Source: Streptomyces sp. 1222.5 (GTDB lineage Bacteria; Actinomycetota; Actinomycetes; Streptomycetales; Streptomycetaceae). Taken from it: a stretch of 64,000 nucleotides of DNA. The notes under the pieces are model-generated. The model did no database searches. It was not told the DNA's origin and was given only the letters and a program-made list of their open reading frames with translations. The stretch is from positions 5,640,001-5,704,000 of the forward strand of contig NZ_FNSZ01000001.1 in NCBI RefSeq assembly GCF_900105245.1, written 5' to 3'. The position numbers and the translations under genes are program-made. Each line of letters begins with the position of its first letter. The first letter of the stretch is position 1. Positions 19,581-29,180 of this stretch are shown here, in pieces.

Positions 19581-19695
19581 GCCCCGGGCCGCCCGGCGCC
19601 GGCCGGATGAGGACGGCCGCGGGTACCCGTCCCCGGGACGGGTACCCGGGCCTGACCGGCGCCGGTGCCCACTGCCGAAACGGCGCCCCGGACAT

Positions 19696-19701
19696 TAGAT
19701 T
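19696..19701 (+). promoter_or_regulatory. -10 box TAGATT for the leaderless CYTH-CHAD gene
   Basis: TAGATT ends 6 nt before ATG 19708 with no ribosome binding site between them, predicting a leaderless transcript. Confidence 0.55.
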
Positions 19702-19707
19702 CGATCC

Positions 19708-21207
19708 ATGGCGGACGAGAAACGCGAGATCGAGCGCAAGTACGAATCCGACGACAGCGGGCTGCCCGACCTGACAGGCGTCGGCGGGGTGGCGTCCGTC
19801 CTGGACAAGGGCGTGGTCGAGCTCGACGCCACCTACTACGACACCGTCGACGAACGCCTGGCCACCGCCTCACTCACCCTGCGCCGCCGCACCGGAGGCG
19901 CCGACGCCGGCTGGCACCTGAAGTTCCCGGTCGCACCCGGGGTCCGCGACGAGATCCGGGCCCCCCTCTCCGACACCGTCCCCGACGAGATCGCCGCCCT
20001 CGTCCGCTCCCGCGTCCGCGACGACGAGCTGATCCCCCTCGTCCGGCTGCGCTCCGCCCGCGACGTGCGCCACCTGGTCGACGCCGACGGCACCCTGCTC
20101 GCCGAGGCGAGCGTCGACACCGTCACCGCCGAGCGGCTCAACGGCAAGGGCGGAGCCGCCCAGTGGACCGAGATCGAGGTGGAACTCGCCGACGACGGCG
20201 ACCCCGCCTTCCTCGACCGGGTGGAGAAACGACTGCGCAAGTCGGGCGTGCGCCCCTCCAAGTCACCGTCGAAACTGGCCCGCGCCCTGGAACAGACCGC
20301 CCCCCGCCGCCGCAGGAGGACGAAGCCCGCACAGCCGGTCACCGCCGGCGACCATGTCCTCGCCTACCTCCGCGCCCAGCGGGACGTGCTGGTCGAGCTC
20401 GACCCCGCCGTCCGCCGGGACGTGCCCGACTCCGTGCACCGTATGCGGGTCGCCACCCGCCGCGCCCGCAGCACCCTGCGCACCTTCCGCAACGTCCTCG
20501 ACCGCGGCGCCACCGATCCCCTCGTCGCCGAGCTGAAGTGGCTCGCCGGCGAGCTGGGCATCGACCGCGACCAGGAGGTGCTCGCCGACCGCCTCACCAA
20601 GGCCCTCGACGACGTCCCCCCGGCCCTGGTCACCGGGCCGGTCCGCGAGCGGATCACCGGCTGGGCGGAAGCCCGCCACCGCGGTGCCCACAGCCACCTG
20701 ACCGGGGTCCTCGACTCCCGCCGCTACCTCACCCTGCTGGACGCCCTGGACCGGCTCCTCGCCGACCCGCCCCTGCGGAAGGCGGCCGGCAAGAAGCCGC
20801 GCAAGGCGCTCGACAAGGCCGTACGCAAGGATCTGGCGAAGGTTTCCGCCCTGGTGGAGCAGTCGATGGAGCTGTCGCCCGGCGAGGACCGCGACCACGC
20901 CCTGCACGAGGCCCGCAAGAAGGCCAAGCGCACCCGCTACGCGGCCGAGGCCGCCACCCCCGCGCTCGGCGGCCCCGCGGGCTCCCTGGCCAAGTCCATG
21001 AAGTCGCTGACCAGCCTCCTCGGGGAGCACCAGGACAGCGTCATGGCCCGCCACACCCTCCGCGAGCTGTCCGCGGTGGCCCACGCGGCGGGGGAGAACA
21101 CGTTCACGTACGGCCTGCTGTACGGCAGGCAGGAGGCCCGGGCGACGAGGACGGAGGAGGACCTGCCCGGCCTGTGGAAGAAGATCGGTTCGTCGGTGTC
21201 CGGCTGA
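19708..21207 (+). CDS. CYTH and CHAD domain protein (triphosphate tunnel / polyphosphate-associated)
   Basis: Encodes 499 residues from ATG 19708. The N-terminal CYTH domain (about 1-195) has the EIERKY signature at residues 7-12 and alternating acidic and basic residues expected of a triphosphate tunnel enzyme. A basic linker (RRRRRTKPAQ) leads into a C-terminal helical CHAD domain (about 215-495) with conserved histidines and arginines (SVHRMRVATRRARSTLR, DHALHEARKKAKRTRY). CHAD domains bind inorganic polyphosphate. CYTH domains hydrolyse triphosphate or act on cAMP or thiamine triphosphate in different families, so the exact substrate is open. A PPK2 is encoded 13 kb away. Confidence 0.92.
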   Translation: MADEKREIERKYESDDSGLPDLTGVGGVASVLDKGVVELDATYYDTVDERLATASLTLRRRTGGADAGWHLKFPVAPGVRDEIRAPLSDTVPDEIAALVRSRVRDDELIPLVRLRSARDVRHLVDADGTLLAEASVDTVTAERLNGKGGAAQWTEIEVELADDGDPAFLDRVEKRLRKSGVRPSKSPSKLARALEQTAPRRRRRTKPAQPVTAGDHVLAYLRAQRDVLVELDPAVRRDVPDSVHRMRVATRRARSTLRTFRNVLDRGATDPLVAELKWLAGELGIDRDQEVLADRLTKALDDVPPALVTGPVRERITGWAEARHRGAHSHLTGVLDSRRYLTLLDALDRLLADPPLRKAAGKKPRKALDKAVRKDLAKVSALVEQSMELSPGEDRDHALHEARKKAKRTRYAAEAATPALGGPAGSLAKSMKSLTSLLGEHQDSVMARHTLRELSAVAHAAGENTFTYGLLYGRQEARATRTEEDLPGLWKKIGSSVSG

Positions 21208-21277
21208 GCGTACGGGGGAGTCCGTCGGGCGGGTTACGCTGAATGGTCACCCCTGTCAGCTCATGAAGGTTCGCGAG

Positions 21278-23239
21278 ATGCCTGTCGAGTCGGTTTTTCC
21301 GCAGCTCGAAGCTCTGCTCCCGCACGTGCAGAAGCCGATCCAGTACGTCGGCGGTGAGCTCAACTCCACCGTCAAGCGCTGGGACGAGTGCGACGTCCGC
21401 TGGGCGCTCATGTACCCGGACGCCTACGAGGTGGGACTGCCCAACCAGGGCGTCATGATCCTCTACGAGGTCCTCAACGAGCAGGAGGGCGTCCTCGCCG
21501 AGCGCACGTACAGCGTGTGGCCGGACCTCGAGGCGCTGATGCGTGAGCACGGCGTCCCCCAGTTCACGGTGGACAGCCACCGCCCGGTGAAGGCCTTCGA
21601 CGTGTTCGGCCTCAGCTTCTCCACGGAGCTGGGCTACACCAACATGCTCACCGCCCTCGACCTGGCGGGCATCCCGCTGGAGTCCAAGGACCGCACCGTC
21701 GACGACCCGATCGTCCTGGCCGGCGGCCACGCGGCCTTCAACCCGGAGCCGATCGCCGACTTCATCGACGCGGCCGTGATCGGCGACGGCGAGCAGGCCG
21801 TCCTCGACATGACCCGGATCGTGCGCGAGTGGAAGGCGGAGGGCCGCCCCGGCGGCCGCGAGGAGGTCCTGCTCCGCCTGGCGAAGACGGGCGCGGTGTA
21901 CATCCCGGCGTTCTACGACGTCGAGTACCTCCCGGACGGCCGCATCGGCCGGGTCGTCCCCAACAGGTCCGGTGTCCCGTGGCGCGTCTCCAAGCACACG
22001 GTGATGGACCTGGACGAGTGGCCGTACCCGAAGCAGCCGCTGGTGCCGCTGGCGGAGACGGTCCACGAGCGGATGTCGGTCGAGATCTTCCGCGGCTGCA
22101 CCCGCGGCTGCCGCTTCTGCCAGGCAGGCATGATCACGCGCCCGGTGCGCGAGCGCTCGATCACCGGCATCGGCGACATGGTCGACAAGGGCCTGAAGGC
22201 GACCGGGTTCGAGGAAGTGGGCCTGCTCTCCCTGTCCTCCGCGGACCACTCGGAGATCGGCGACATCGCCAAGGGCCTGGCGGACCGCTACACGGACGAC
22301 AAGATCGGCCTCTCGCTGCCGTCCACCCGCGTCGACGCCTTCAACGTCGACCTGGCGAACGAGCTGACCAGGAACGGCCGCCGTTCCGGCCTGACCTTCG
22401 CCCCCGAGGGCGGCTCGGAGCGCATGCGGAAGGTCATCAACAAGATGGTCTCCGAGGAGGACCTGATCCGGACCGTCGCCACCGCCTACGGCAACGGCTG
22501 GCGCCAGGTGAAGCTGTACTTCATGTGCGGCCTGCCGACGGAGACCGACGACGACGTCCTGCAGATCGCCGACATGGCGACGCACGTCATCCAGAAGGGC
22601 CGTGAGGTCTCGGGCTCGAACGACATCCGCTGCACGGTCTCGATCGGCGGCTTCGTCCCCAAGCCGCACACCCCGTTCCAGTGGGCGCCGCAGCTGTCGG
22701 CGGAGGAGACGGACTCCCGTCTCGAGAAGCTGCGCGACAAGATCCGCGGCGACAAGAAGTACGGCCGCTCGATCGGCTTCCGCTACCACGACGGCAAACC
22801 CGGCATCGTCGAGGGCCTGCTCTCCCGCGGTGACCGCCGCATCGGCGCGGTCATCCGCGCGGTGTACGACGACGGCGGCCGCTTCGACGGCTGGCGCGAG
22901 CACTTCTCGTACGACCGCTGGATGGCCTGCGCCGACAAGGCCCTGGAGCCCTTCGGCGTCGACGTCGACTGGTACACCACCCGCGAGCGCACCTACGAGG
23001 AGGTCCTGCCCTGGGACCACCTCGACTCCGGCCTCGACAAGGACTGGCTCTGGGAGGACTGGCAGGACTCCCTCGACGAGACCGAGGTCGAGGACTGCCG
23101 CTGGACCCCGTGCTTCGACTGCGGCGTCTGCCCGCAGATGGACACCCACATCCAGATCGGCCCGACGGGCAAGAAGCTGCTGCCCCTGACGGTGAAGAAC
23201 ACGGGCCCGACACCGGCATCGAGCGGTCACTCGCACTGA
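21278..23239 (+). CDS. B12-binding-domain radical SAM protein, TIGR03960 type
   Basis: Encodes 653 residues from ATG 21278, which follows GAAGG at good spacing and gives the family-typical start PVESVFPQLE. An in-frame ATG at 21263 would add five residues. The N-terminal half resembles a cobalamin-binding fold, and the radical SAM cluster motif is Cys274, Cys278 and Cys281 (RGCTRGCRFCQAG). The C-terminal region has further cysteines (CFDCGVC). The family is normally encoded beside, or fused to, a DUF2344 protein; here that partner lies 20 kb away at 43893. The substrate is unknown; a role in RNA or tRNA modification is only a guess. Confidence 0.93.
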   Translation: MPVESVFPQLEALLPHVQKPIQYVGGELNSTVKRWDECDVRWALMYPDAYEVGLPNQGVMILYEVLNEQEGVLAERTYSVWPDLEALMREHGVPQFTVDSHRPVKAFDVFGLSFSTELGYTNMLTALDLAGIPLESKDRTVDDPIVLAGGHAAFNPEPIADFIDAAVIGDGEQAVLDMTRIVREWKAEGRPGGREEVLLRLAKTGAVYIPAFYDVEYLPDGRIGRVVPNRSGVPWRVSKHTVMDLDEWPYPKQPLVPLAETVHERMSVEIFRGCTRGCRFCQAGMITRPVRERSITGIGDMVDKGLKATGFEEVGLLSLSSADHSEIGDIAKGLADRYTDDKIGLSLPSTRVDAFNVDLANELTRNGRRSGLTFAPEGGSERMRKVINKMVSEEDLIRTVATAYGNGWRQVKLYFMCGLPTETDDDVLQIADMATHVIQKGREVSGSNDIRCTVSIGGFVPKPHTPFQWAPQLSAEETDSRLEKLRDKIRGDKKYGRSIGFRYHDGKPGIVEGLLSRGDRRIGAVIRAVYDDGGRFDGWREHFSYDRWMACADKALEPFGVDVDWYTTRERTYEEVLPWDHLDSGLDKDWLWEDWQDSLDETEVEDCRWTPCFDCGVCPQMDTHIQIGPTGKKLLPLTVKNTGPTPASSGHSH

Positions 23240-23280
23240 GGCGTACGCGGCTGCCGGCTCCTGGAGAGCTTTCACAGCCG

Positions 23281-23307
23281 AGCCCCCTCCCCGGCAGGGA
23301 GGGGGCT
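23281..23307 (+). terminator. Intrinsic terminator after the radical SAM gene
   Basis: AGCCCCCTCCC at 23281-23291 pairs with GGGAGGGGGCT at 23297-23307 around CGGCA, followed by TTTG. It marks the end of the conserved core block and the left edge of the accessory region. Confidence 0.85.
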
Positions 23308-23400
23308 TTGTGCTGGTCGGAGTAGCTTCGCGGCGAGTTGTCTTGCTCGGGCGAGGGGGCTGTTGCTAAGCCTGGGGCACTCGACTCCAGGGAGCCCGCT

Positions 23401-24741
23401 GTGCCGCAAGAGCCCCCTCTGCCCGTCCCTCCGCGTTCGCGCGTCCGGGCATTCGCCTGTGCCGTCGTGGCCGTCGCCCTCGTGACGCTCACCGCCGCGA
23501 CGAGTCCCCCCGACACGGAAACCCGGACCACGGCGGACCCGGCCGCCGTGGTCCGTGAGTGGAACGCCGTCGCCACCGACACGATCAAGACCAGCCTCGG
23601 CCCACGCCCCTCCGGCCAGGCGGCGATCTGGGAGGGGTTCGTCTCGGTCGCCGTGTACAACGCCGTGGTGGGGATCGAAGGCGGCTACGCCCTGTACCAG
23701 TGGCGCGAGCGCGGTCCGGCCAAGGCGTCCTCCGCGGCGGCCGCCGCCACCGCCGCCCATGACGTGCTGCTCACCTACTTCCCCGCCTTCAAGGAGCGGC
23801 TCGACACGGCCTACGCGGACTCGCTCGCCGCTCTTCCGGCCGGCCGGGCCAGGGACCTGGGCGTCGGCTACGGCAAGCGCGCCGCCGCCCGCATCGTCGA
23901 ACTCCGCGAGGGGGACGGCCGGTTCGCGGACGTTCCGTTCACCGCTGCCCCGGCACCGGGGGTCTGGCGGCCCACCCCGCCCGCGTTCCAGCCCTTCATC
24001 GACACCTGGCTCGCCAGGCTCCGCCCGCTCGTGCTCGCCTCTCCCCAGCAGTTCCGCCCCGGCGGACCGCCCGCCCTTTCCTCGGCCGCCTACGCCGCGG
24101 ATGTCCAGGAGCTGAAGGCCATGGGCGCGAAGACCGGCTCGGGCCGGAACGCGCAGCAGACCGAGACCGCCCTCTTCTTCAGCGGCAACCTCGTGGAACA
24201 GGTGCAGACGGCCGTCCGGGACCATGCCGCCCGGCATCGGCTCGGCATCGCCGAGACGGCCCGGCTGTTCGCCGCGGTGAACGCGTCCGCGACCGACGCC
24301 GTCATCACCGCGTGGGACGCCAAGCTCCACTACGGCTCCTGGCGGCCGATCACCGCCATCCGCCTCGCCGATACCGACGGCAACCCCGCGACGACGGCGG
24401 ACCCGGCCTGGGAGCCGCTGCTCGTCACACCACCCCACCCGGACTACGTCGCCGGCCATACGACCGTCGCCGCTGCCGTGGCACGCGCCCTGACCGGCGT
24501 CCTCGGCACCTCGCGCATCGACCTCCACGTGCCCTCCGACGTCACCGGCACCACGCGGTTCTACGGCTCCGCCGACGACTTCAACCGGGACGTCGTCGAC
24601 GCCCGGGTGTGGGGCGGCGTCCACTCCCGTACGGCGGACGTGGCTGGCCGCCGGGCCGGCACCCGGGTGGCCGACTGGGCGCTGGACCACTACTTCCAGC
24701 CGGTCGCCGGGGACCGCACCGCCGGCGACCGATCCGCGTGA
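23401..24741 (+). CDS. Exported vanadium-dependent haloperoxidase / PAP2-like phosphatase family protein
   Basis: Encodes 446 residues from GTG 23401, after CCAGGGAG. It begins with a likely signal sequence (SRVRAFACAVVAVALVTLTA). The vanadate/phosphate-binding motifs of the haloperoxidase-PAP2 superfamily are visible: KLHYGSWRP (Lys308, Arg315; the K-x6-RP pattern), VAGH with His353 as the acid-base histidine in place of SGH, and GGVHSRTADVAGRRAG near residue 405. The family includes halide-oxidising enzymes and acid phosphatases, and the sequence alone cannot distinguish these. It stands alone at the left edge of the accessory block; the gap of about 280 bp after it shows nothing. Confidence 0.8.
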   Translation: MPQEPPLPVPPRSRVRAFACAVVAVALVTLTAATSPPDTETRTTADPAAVVREWNAVATDTIKTSLGPRPSGQAAIWEGFVSVAVYNAVVGIEGGYALYQWRERGPAKASSAAAAATAAHDVLLTYFPAFKERLDTAYADSLAALPAGRARDLGVGYGKRAAARIVELREGDGRFADVPFTAAPAPGVWRPTPPAFQPFIDTWLARLRPLVLASPQQFRPGGPPALSSAAYAADVQELKAMGAKTGSGRNAQQTETALFFSGNLVEQVQTAVRDHAARHRLGIAETARLFAAVNASATDAVITAWDAKLHYGSWRPITAIRLADTDGNPATTADPAWEPLLVTPPHPDYVAGHTTVAAAVARALTGVLGTSRIDLHVPSDVTGTTRFYGSADDFNRDVVDARVWGGVHSRTADVAGRRAGTRVADWALDHYFQPVAGDRTAGDRSA

Positions 24742-25020
24742 AGCCCCGGATCGGGAGCTGTCGGTAGCGCTGTTGCCCGGGTGGTGGGCGGAGTGCGGGT
24801 GTCCGCCCCCTCGGGGTCCTCTTGTCGTGCCGGGCCGTCCAGTACAGATTTCGGCTGGCCCGACGCGCACGCCGGACCGAGCCGGCCGACACGACGGGCG
24901 CCCGACTCCTGACATCACCGGCCGGCGCGCCCGCCCGCACCGTGCGAGCGGTGTCCGTCCAGCGAAGAATGATCACGCCGTGAGCCGATCGCCGCGCGCG
25001 GGTGGATCCCGCGAACGCTG

Positions 25021-25350
25021 CTACCGGGTGACCGGCTTCATGACGCGGTCGGTCTCGTCCTGCACGAGCAGGGAGAGCAAGGAGGCCACCGGGAGGCCCG
25101 CTTCTGCCGGATGGCGCAGCACCTTGTCCGGCTCGATGCGGTAGGTGTTCGCGCGTCCGTCGCGGGTGTGGGAGAGGTAACCGTCCTGCTCCAGATCAGA
25201 GATGATCCGCTGAACAGCACGTTCGGTCAGCCGGCAGTGGGCGGCGATGTCACGGATCCGGACGTTCGGGTTGTCGGCGATGGCTGCCAGTACCCGCGCG
25301 TGGTTGGTGATGAACGTCCATCCCGTGTGAGATTCAGGCACTCCAACCAT
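25021..25350 (-). CDS. Winged-helix transcriptional regulator (MarR/ArsR-like)
   Basis: Encodes 109 residues from the ATG at 25350; an in-frame ATG at 25359 would add three. The compact winged helix-turn-helix covers about residues 10-80: HARVLAAIADNPNVRIRDI is helix 1-2, AHCRLTERAVQRIISDLEQD the recognition helix, and YLSHTRDGRANTYRI the wing. The C-terminal helix LPVASLLSLLVQDE may dimerise. It is divergent from the STAS gene over a 106-bp AT-rich region, so it probably regulates itself and that gene. The ligand is unknown. Confidence 0.8.
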   Translation of the reverse strand: MVGVPESHTGWTFITNHARVLAAIADNPNVRIRDIAAHCRLTERAVQRIISDLEQDGYLSHTRDGRANTYRIEPDKVLRHPAEAGLPVASLLSLLVQDETDRVMKPVTR

Positions 25351-25456
25351 GCTCCGCATTCTAGAGGGCAGCCTTGCCAGACCTTCATTACATGACATAC
25401 TTTTCAGGTAATCGCTGACCTGTTCCCGTGAGGGAGTGCACAGAGGGGGCTCGAGA
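25351..25456. promoter_or_regulatory. AT-rich divergent promoter between the winged-helix regulator and the STAS gene
   Basis: The region has an unusually AT-rich core at about 25384-25412, with ATTAC at 25388-25392 and GTAAT at 25408-25412 as inverted arms. CATACT at 25396-25401 is a possible -10 box. The arms flank the candidate promoter as an operator would. Confidence 0.4.
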
Positions 25457-25861
25457 GTGTCCTGGGACGAAGCCGTCACGCCAAGGCTCACGAGCAGCGA
25501 CGACCGGGAGCCGTTGCCGAGACGGGCCTACGAGGACGTCCGGGACACGGCTGCGGTGAGCCAGTACGAGTTGCGCGGTGCCGGGGTCGTCGTGGCGCAC
25601 GGCTCCTACGACCTGCAGTCGATCGAGCCCCTGGCAGACGTGATGGCCGCCGCGGCCAAGAAGCACGGGAAGATCGTTTTCGACGCCTCCGGTGTTGTCT
25701 TCGCGGACTCCTCACTGCTGAATCTGCTGATCCGTACCCACCAGCGAGCCGCCCTGCGTGTCGCCGCGCCGACTCAGCAGATGCAGCGGCTCTGCGCGCT
25801 CGCCGGAGTCGACACTCTCCTGGAGATACGCGAGACCGTGGAAGCTGCCGCCGTCTCCTGA
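25457..25861 (+). CDS. STAS-domain anti-sigma factor antagonist
   Basis: Encodes 134 residues from GTG 25457, 7 nt after GAGGGGG; an upstream in-frame GTG at 25436 lacks a ribosome binding site. After an N-terminal tail of about 35 residues, a STAS fold follows. The segment FDASGVVFADSSLLNLLI has the conserved Asp-Ser-Ser in which a serine is phosphorylated by an RsbW-like kinase and dephosphorylated by a SpoIIE-type phosphatase. Such proteins free a sigma factor by binding its anti-sigma factor. Candidate partners (SpoIIE, RsbW-like and fusion proteins) are encoded 6-14 kb downstream in the same block. Confidence 0.85.
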   Translation: MSWDEAVTPRLTSSDDREPLPRRAYEDVRDTAAVSQYELRGAGVVVAHGSYDLQSIEPLADVMAAAAKKHGKIVFDASGVVFADSSLLNLLIRTHQRAALRVAAPTQQMQRLCALAGVDTLLEIRETVEAAAVS

Positions 25862-25965
25862 ACGCGTCGGGTGAGCGAGGAGTCGGGGGCTGCGGCGCCG
25901 GCTGCGGGCCCCGTTTCGCCACCTCGCCCATCGGCGCGGCCGGCATCCTCCTGGACGCCTGCGCG

Positions 25966-26436
25966 TCACGCCGGGGTGTCGGCGTCCTGCTCGGAGGCCG
26001 TGAACGCCTCGGGGTCCTGCTGTACGGCCGCCGGGTCCATCCACATGACCTGCCAGCCGTGGCCGTCGAGGTCGAAGAAGCTGCGCGCGTACATGAAGCC
26101 GTGGTCCTCGGCGCCGTCCGCCTCCACCCCGCCCGCCGCGAGCGCGGCGGCGCTGACCGCGTCGACCTCCTCGCGGGACGACACGCTGAAGCAGTACAGC
26201 GTCAGCGCGTGCGTGGTGGGATCGGCCATCGGCAGCTTCGAGAGCTCCGCGAACTTCTCGCGGCTGAGCAGCATGACGAAGGCCTGCTCGCCGACCAGCA
26301 TGCAGGCGGCGGTCTCGTCGGTGAACATCGGGTTGAAGCCGAACCCGAGCTTGGCGAAGAACGCCTTGCTGCGCTCGAGGTCCGCCACGGGGATGTTCAC
26401 GAACAGCATGCGGCCGGGGTGTGCGGGGTTGGTCAT
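25966..26436 (-). CDS. VOC-superfamily (glyoxalase/bleomycin-resistance-like) protein
   Basis: Encodes 156 residues from the ATG at 26436. It has the paired beta-alpha-beta-beta-beta layout of the VOC fold. The first module starts RMLFVNIPVADLERSKAFFA, and the second contains YARSFFDLDGHGWQVMWMDP with the terminal DPDGH-like metal or substrate loop. This subgroup (PhnB/extradiol dioxygenase-like) is poorly characterised. It is the last minus-strand gene downstream of the P450 operon, 115 bp after the P450 stop, and could be co-transcribed with it. Confidence 0.82.
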   Translation of the reverse strand: MTNPAHPGRMLFVNIPVADLERSKAFFAKLGFGFNPMFTDETAACMLVGEQAFVMLLSREKFAELSKLPMADPTTHALTLYCFSVSSREEVDAVSAAALAAGGVEADGAEDHGFMYARSFFDLDGHGWQVMWMDPAAVQQDPEAFTASEQDADTPA

Positions 26437-26551
26437 GGTGGGTCTCCAGTCGGTGGCTCGATGGCGTACGTCCTGGTAGACCGGCCCGGTCGGGGAAACT
26501 CATCGGTGGTCGCATGCTCGACGGTCATTTCGGGCACCTTCCCCGGTGGCG

Positions 26552-27772
26552 TCAGCCGGTGCCCTGTTCCACGGTCAGGTGGATCGGGCCGCGGAGGATG
26601 GGGCTGCGGCGGTAGGGCGGAGGGTCGGTGACCAGTCGGGGGTGGTCGAGGCGGCGGACCAGCTCGGTGAGGGCGATCTGGGTCTCCCGGCGGGCCAGCG
26701 GGCCGCCGAAGCACAGATGGATGCCGCTGCCGAACCCCAGGTGCTCGTTGTCCTGCCGGTCGGGGTCGAAGCGGTCGGGCTCGTGGAAGTGGCTCGGATC
26801 GCGGCTGCCCGAGGCGAGCATGAGCATGATCTGCGAACCCTTGGGGATGACGGTGTCGGCGACGGTGACGTCGCTGTACGCCGCCCGCCAGGGAATGATG
26901 TGCACGGGCGGCTCGTAGCGCAGCAGTTCCTCGACCAGCGGTACGACCAGGTCCGGGTCGTCGCGCAGCCGCTGGAGCACCTCCGGGTGGCGCAGCAGCG
27001 TCAGCATGCCGTTGGTGATGAGGTTGACGGTGGTCTCGTGGCCGGCGATCAGCAGCAGGTTGGCGGTGGCGACGATCTCCTCGTCGGTCATCCGCCCTTC
27101 CGGCCCGTCGTCGTTGGCCATCCCCGTCAACAGGTCGTCACCCGGCTTGCCGTGGCGCTGCTCCAGCAGCCCGCCGAGGTAGTCGCGCAGGTCCTTTCGG
27201 GCCTGCGTGCCCTTCTCCAGTATTTCCTTCGGGTCGGTCTTCGGGTCGTAGGCGATCGCGTCGATGAGGTCGTTCACCCACAGGCGGAACTTCGGTTCGT
27301 CCTCGCGCGGTACACCGAGCAGGTGGCAGATCACGGTGACGGGGAACGGGTAGGCGAAGTCGTCGACGACGTCGATCCGTTCCTTGCCCGCGAAGTCGTC
27401 GATCAGGCTGCCGACCGTGGCGGTCAGGTCGGGTTCCAGTCCGGTCACCAGTCCCGGGGTGTGCGGGGGGCCGAAGTGGCGCATCGCCAACCGGCGCAGG
27501 CGGTCGTGCTCGGGCGGGTCGACGTTGATGAACGACGGCGTGCCGCGATCTGCCGCCCCGGGCATCGGGTGCGACAAGTTGCGCACGTCGGAGCTGAGAT
27601 GGGGATCGTGCAGCAGGTCCGCGATCTCCCGGTAGGTGCTGACGACGTAGCTGCCGTCCTCCTGCCGCGCCACCGGTGTCCTGCGCAGCTCGGCGTACAG
27701 CGGGTACGGGTCGGACCTGGAGGAGTAGTCGAGGATCCGGTGGAGGGTGTCGGGCATCTCGGTCGTGGTCAT
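26552..27772 (-). CDS. Cytochrome P450 (class I, soluble)
   Basis: Encodes 406 residues from the ATG at 27772, the usual size for a soluble bacterial P450. The oxygen-activating I-helix motif is AGHETT (243-248), the ExxR pair is Glu282/Arg285, and the haem ligand Cys354 lies in GFGSGIHLCFG. The substrate is unknown. It is the third gene of a tight operon with a ferredoxin and an FAD-dependent reductase, separated from the reductase by only 13 bp. The cluster therefore carries its own complete electron supply from NAD(P)H, which is less common than sharing housekeeping partners. Confidence 0.96.
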   Translation of the reverse strand: MTTTEMPDTLHRILDYSSRSDPYPLYAELRRTPVARQEDGSYVVSTYREIADLLHDPHLSSDVRNLSHPMPGAADRGTPSFINVDPPEHDRLRRLAMRHFGPPHTPGLVTGLEPDLTATVGSLIDDFAGKERIDVVDDFAYPFPVTVICHLLGVPREDEPKFRLWVNDLIDAIAYDPKTDPKEILEKGTQARKDLRDYLGGLLEQRHGKPGDDLLTGMANDDGPEGRMTDEEIVATANLLLIAGHETTVNLITNGMLTLLRHPEVLQRLRDDPDLVVPLVEELLRYEPPVHIIPWRAAYSDVTVADTVIPKGSQIMLMLASGSRDPSHFHEPDRFDPDRQDNEHLGFGSGIHLCFGGPLARRETQIALTELVRRLDHPRLVTDPPPYRRSPILRGPIHLTVEQGTG

Positions 27773-27785
27773 CTCGCCTTCCCTC

Positions 27786-29180
27786 CTACCGGTGGTGCTG
27801 CTGCGCGGCCGTGACCCGTCGTTCGCCCGGGTCGTGACCGGTGACGACCACCGTGGCGCCCTGGGCGAGCAGTTGGGGTCCGGGGAAGTCGACGGGCACC
27901 GGCTTCATGTCGGCGGGCTGGTCGGGGGTGGGGTTGGGCGGCGGGAAGGGGGCGGCCGTCTCGATCAGCCCCCGGTAGTGGTCGAGCCACTTCGCGTTGT
28001 TGAAGCAGACCGCCGCGGTGACCCGGCCCCGGTAGCCGTACGCGGCGACGAAGCGGCGGTCGGTCACCGATCCCTGGGTGACGGCCACCTCGTCGGCGAA
28101 CGTCGGTACGCCGACGGACTTGATGTTGACGCCGAACTGGATCGACCAGAACACCGGGAGGGTCAGGTGGGGCCAGCGGTCGGCCTGGCCGCTGACCATG
28201 TTGTGCGCCGCTACCTCCGCCTGCTCCACGGCGTTGGCCCAGTGCTCCAGCGAGATGAGCCGGTACTCGTAGACCGGGTTCGGGCAGCGTGCCACGTCTC
28301 CCGCGGCGAAGATGTCGTCGGTGATCAGGCCGTCGAGGGTGAGGGCCCGGCAGCCCGTGTCGCAGGCGATGCCCCAGACCCCGGCCGCCAGTCCCGAGTC
28401 GCGCAGCCACTCGGTGTTGCGGATGCCTCCGAGCGCCACCACGGCCACGTCGGCGTCGACGGTGCTGCCGTCGTCGAAGTGCGCGCGGCGGAAGTGTCCT
28501 TGGGCGTCGCCCTCCAGCCGGGTGACCTTGACCCCGCAGCGCAGGTCGACCCCGTGGGCGCGCTGCATGTCGGAGGCGACCTCACCGATCATGGCACCCA
28601 GCGCGCCGACCAGCGGGGCCGGCGCCAGTTCGGCGACGGTGACCGCGATGTCGCGTTCGCGGCAGATGGAGGCGATCTCGGAGCCGGTGAACCCGGCACC
28701 GATGACCAGTACCCGGGAGGGGCCGGCGGCGATGGCCCGTTGCAGGCCCTCGGCGTGCTCCCGCGTACGCAGCACGAACACGCCGTCCAGGGCCGCCTCG
28801 CTCTCCACGAACCAGGGCCGGGCCCGCACCCCGGTGGAGATCAGCACCCGGTCGAAGGGGATCTCGCGTCCGTCGGCGAGCCGCACCTGGTTGCCGGCCA
28901 GGTCCAGCCCACTGGCGGGAACACCCAGCAGCCATTCCGCGTCGATGTCCCGGCGCCTGGGCAGGGTCGTGCCGTCGGCCGGCACCCAGCCGGTCAGGAC
29001 CTGCTTGGACAGGGGCGGCCGGTCGTAGGGTTCGCCCAGCTCGTCGCCGATCATGGTCAGTGATCCGGTGAACCCTTCCTCGCGCAGGGTCTCCGCGGCG
29101 CGGAGCCCCGCCAGCGACGCCCCGACGATCACGATGCGGCCGTCGCGCTTGAACGCCTGGAGGTTGTCGGCGCTGGTCAT
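27786..29180 (-). CDS. FAD-dependent ferredoxin reductase of the P450 operon
   Basis: Encodes 464 residues from the ATG at 29180. The FAD-binding Rossmann motif is VIVGASLAGLRAAETLRE, the NAD(P)-binding motif VLVIGAGFTGSEIA, and the second FAD contact IFAAGDVA. The C-terminal segment has the Rieske/ferredoxin reductase-type domain. It passes electrons from NAD(P)H to the adjacent ferredoxin. Its start overlaps the ferredoxin stop (ATGA), so the two are translationally coupled, and the P450 follows 13 bp downstream. The C-terminus carries a proline-rich tail beyond the usual end. Confidence 0.93.
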   Translation of the reverse strand: MTSADNLQAFKRDGRIVIVGASLAGLRAAETLREEGFTGSLTMIGDELGEPYDRPPLSKQVLTGWVPADGTTLPRRRDIDAEWLLGVPASGLDLAGNQVRLADGREIPFDRVLISTGVRARPWFVESEAALDGVFVLRTREHAEGLQRAIAAGPSRVLVIGAGFTGSEIASICRERDIAVTVAELAPAPLVGALGAMIGEVASDMQRAHGVDLRCGVKVTRLEGDAQGHFRRAHFDDGSTVDADVAVVALGGIRNTEWLRDSGLAAGVWGIACDTGCRALTLDGLITDDIFAAGDVARCPNPVYEYRLISLEHWANAVEQAEVAAHNMVSGQADRWPHLTLPVFWSIQFGVNIKSVGVPTFADEVAVTQGSVTDRRFVAAYGYRGRVTAAVCFNNAKWLDHYRGLIETAAPFPPPNPTPDQPADMKPVPVDFPGPQLLAQGATVVVTGHDPGERRVTAAQQHHR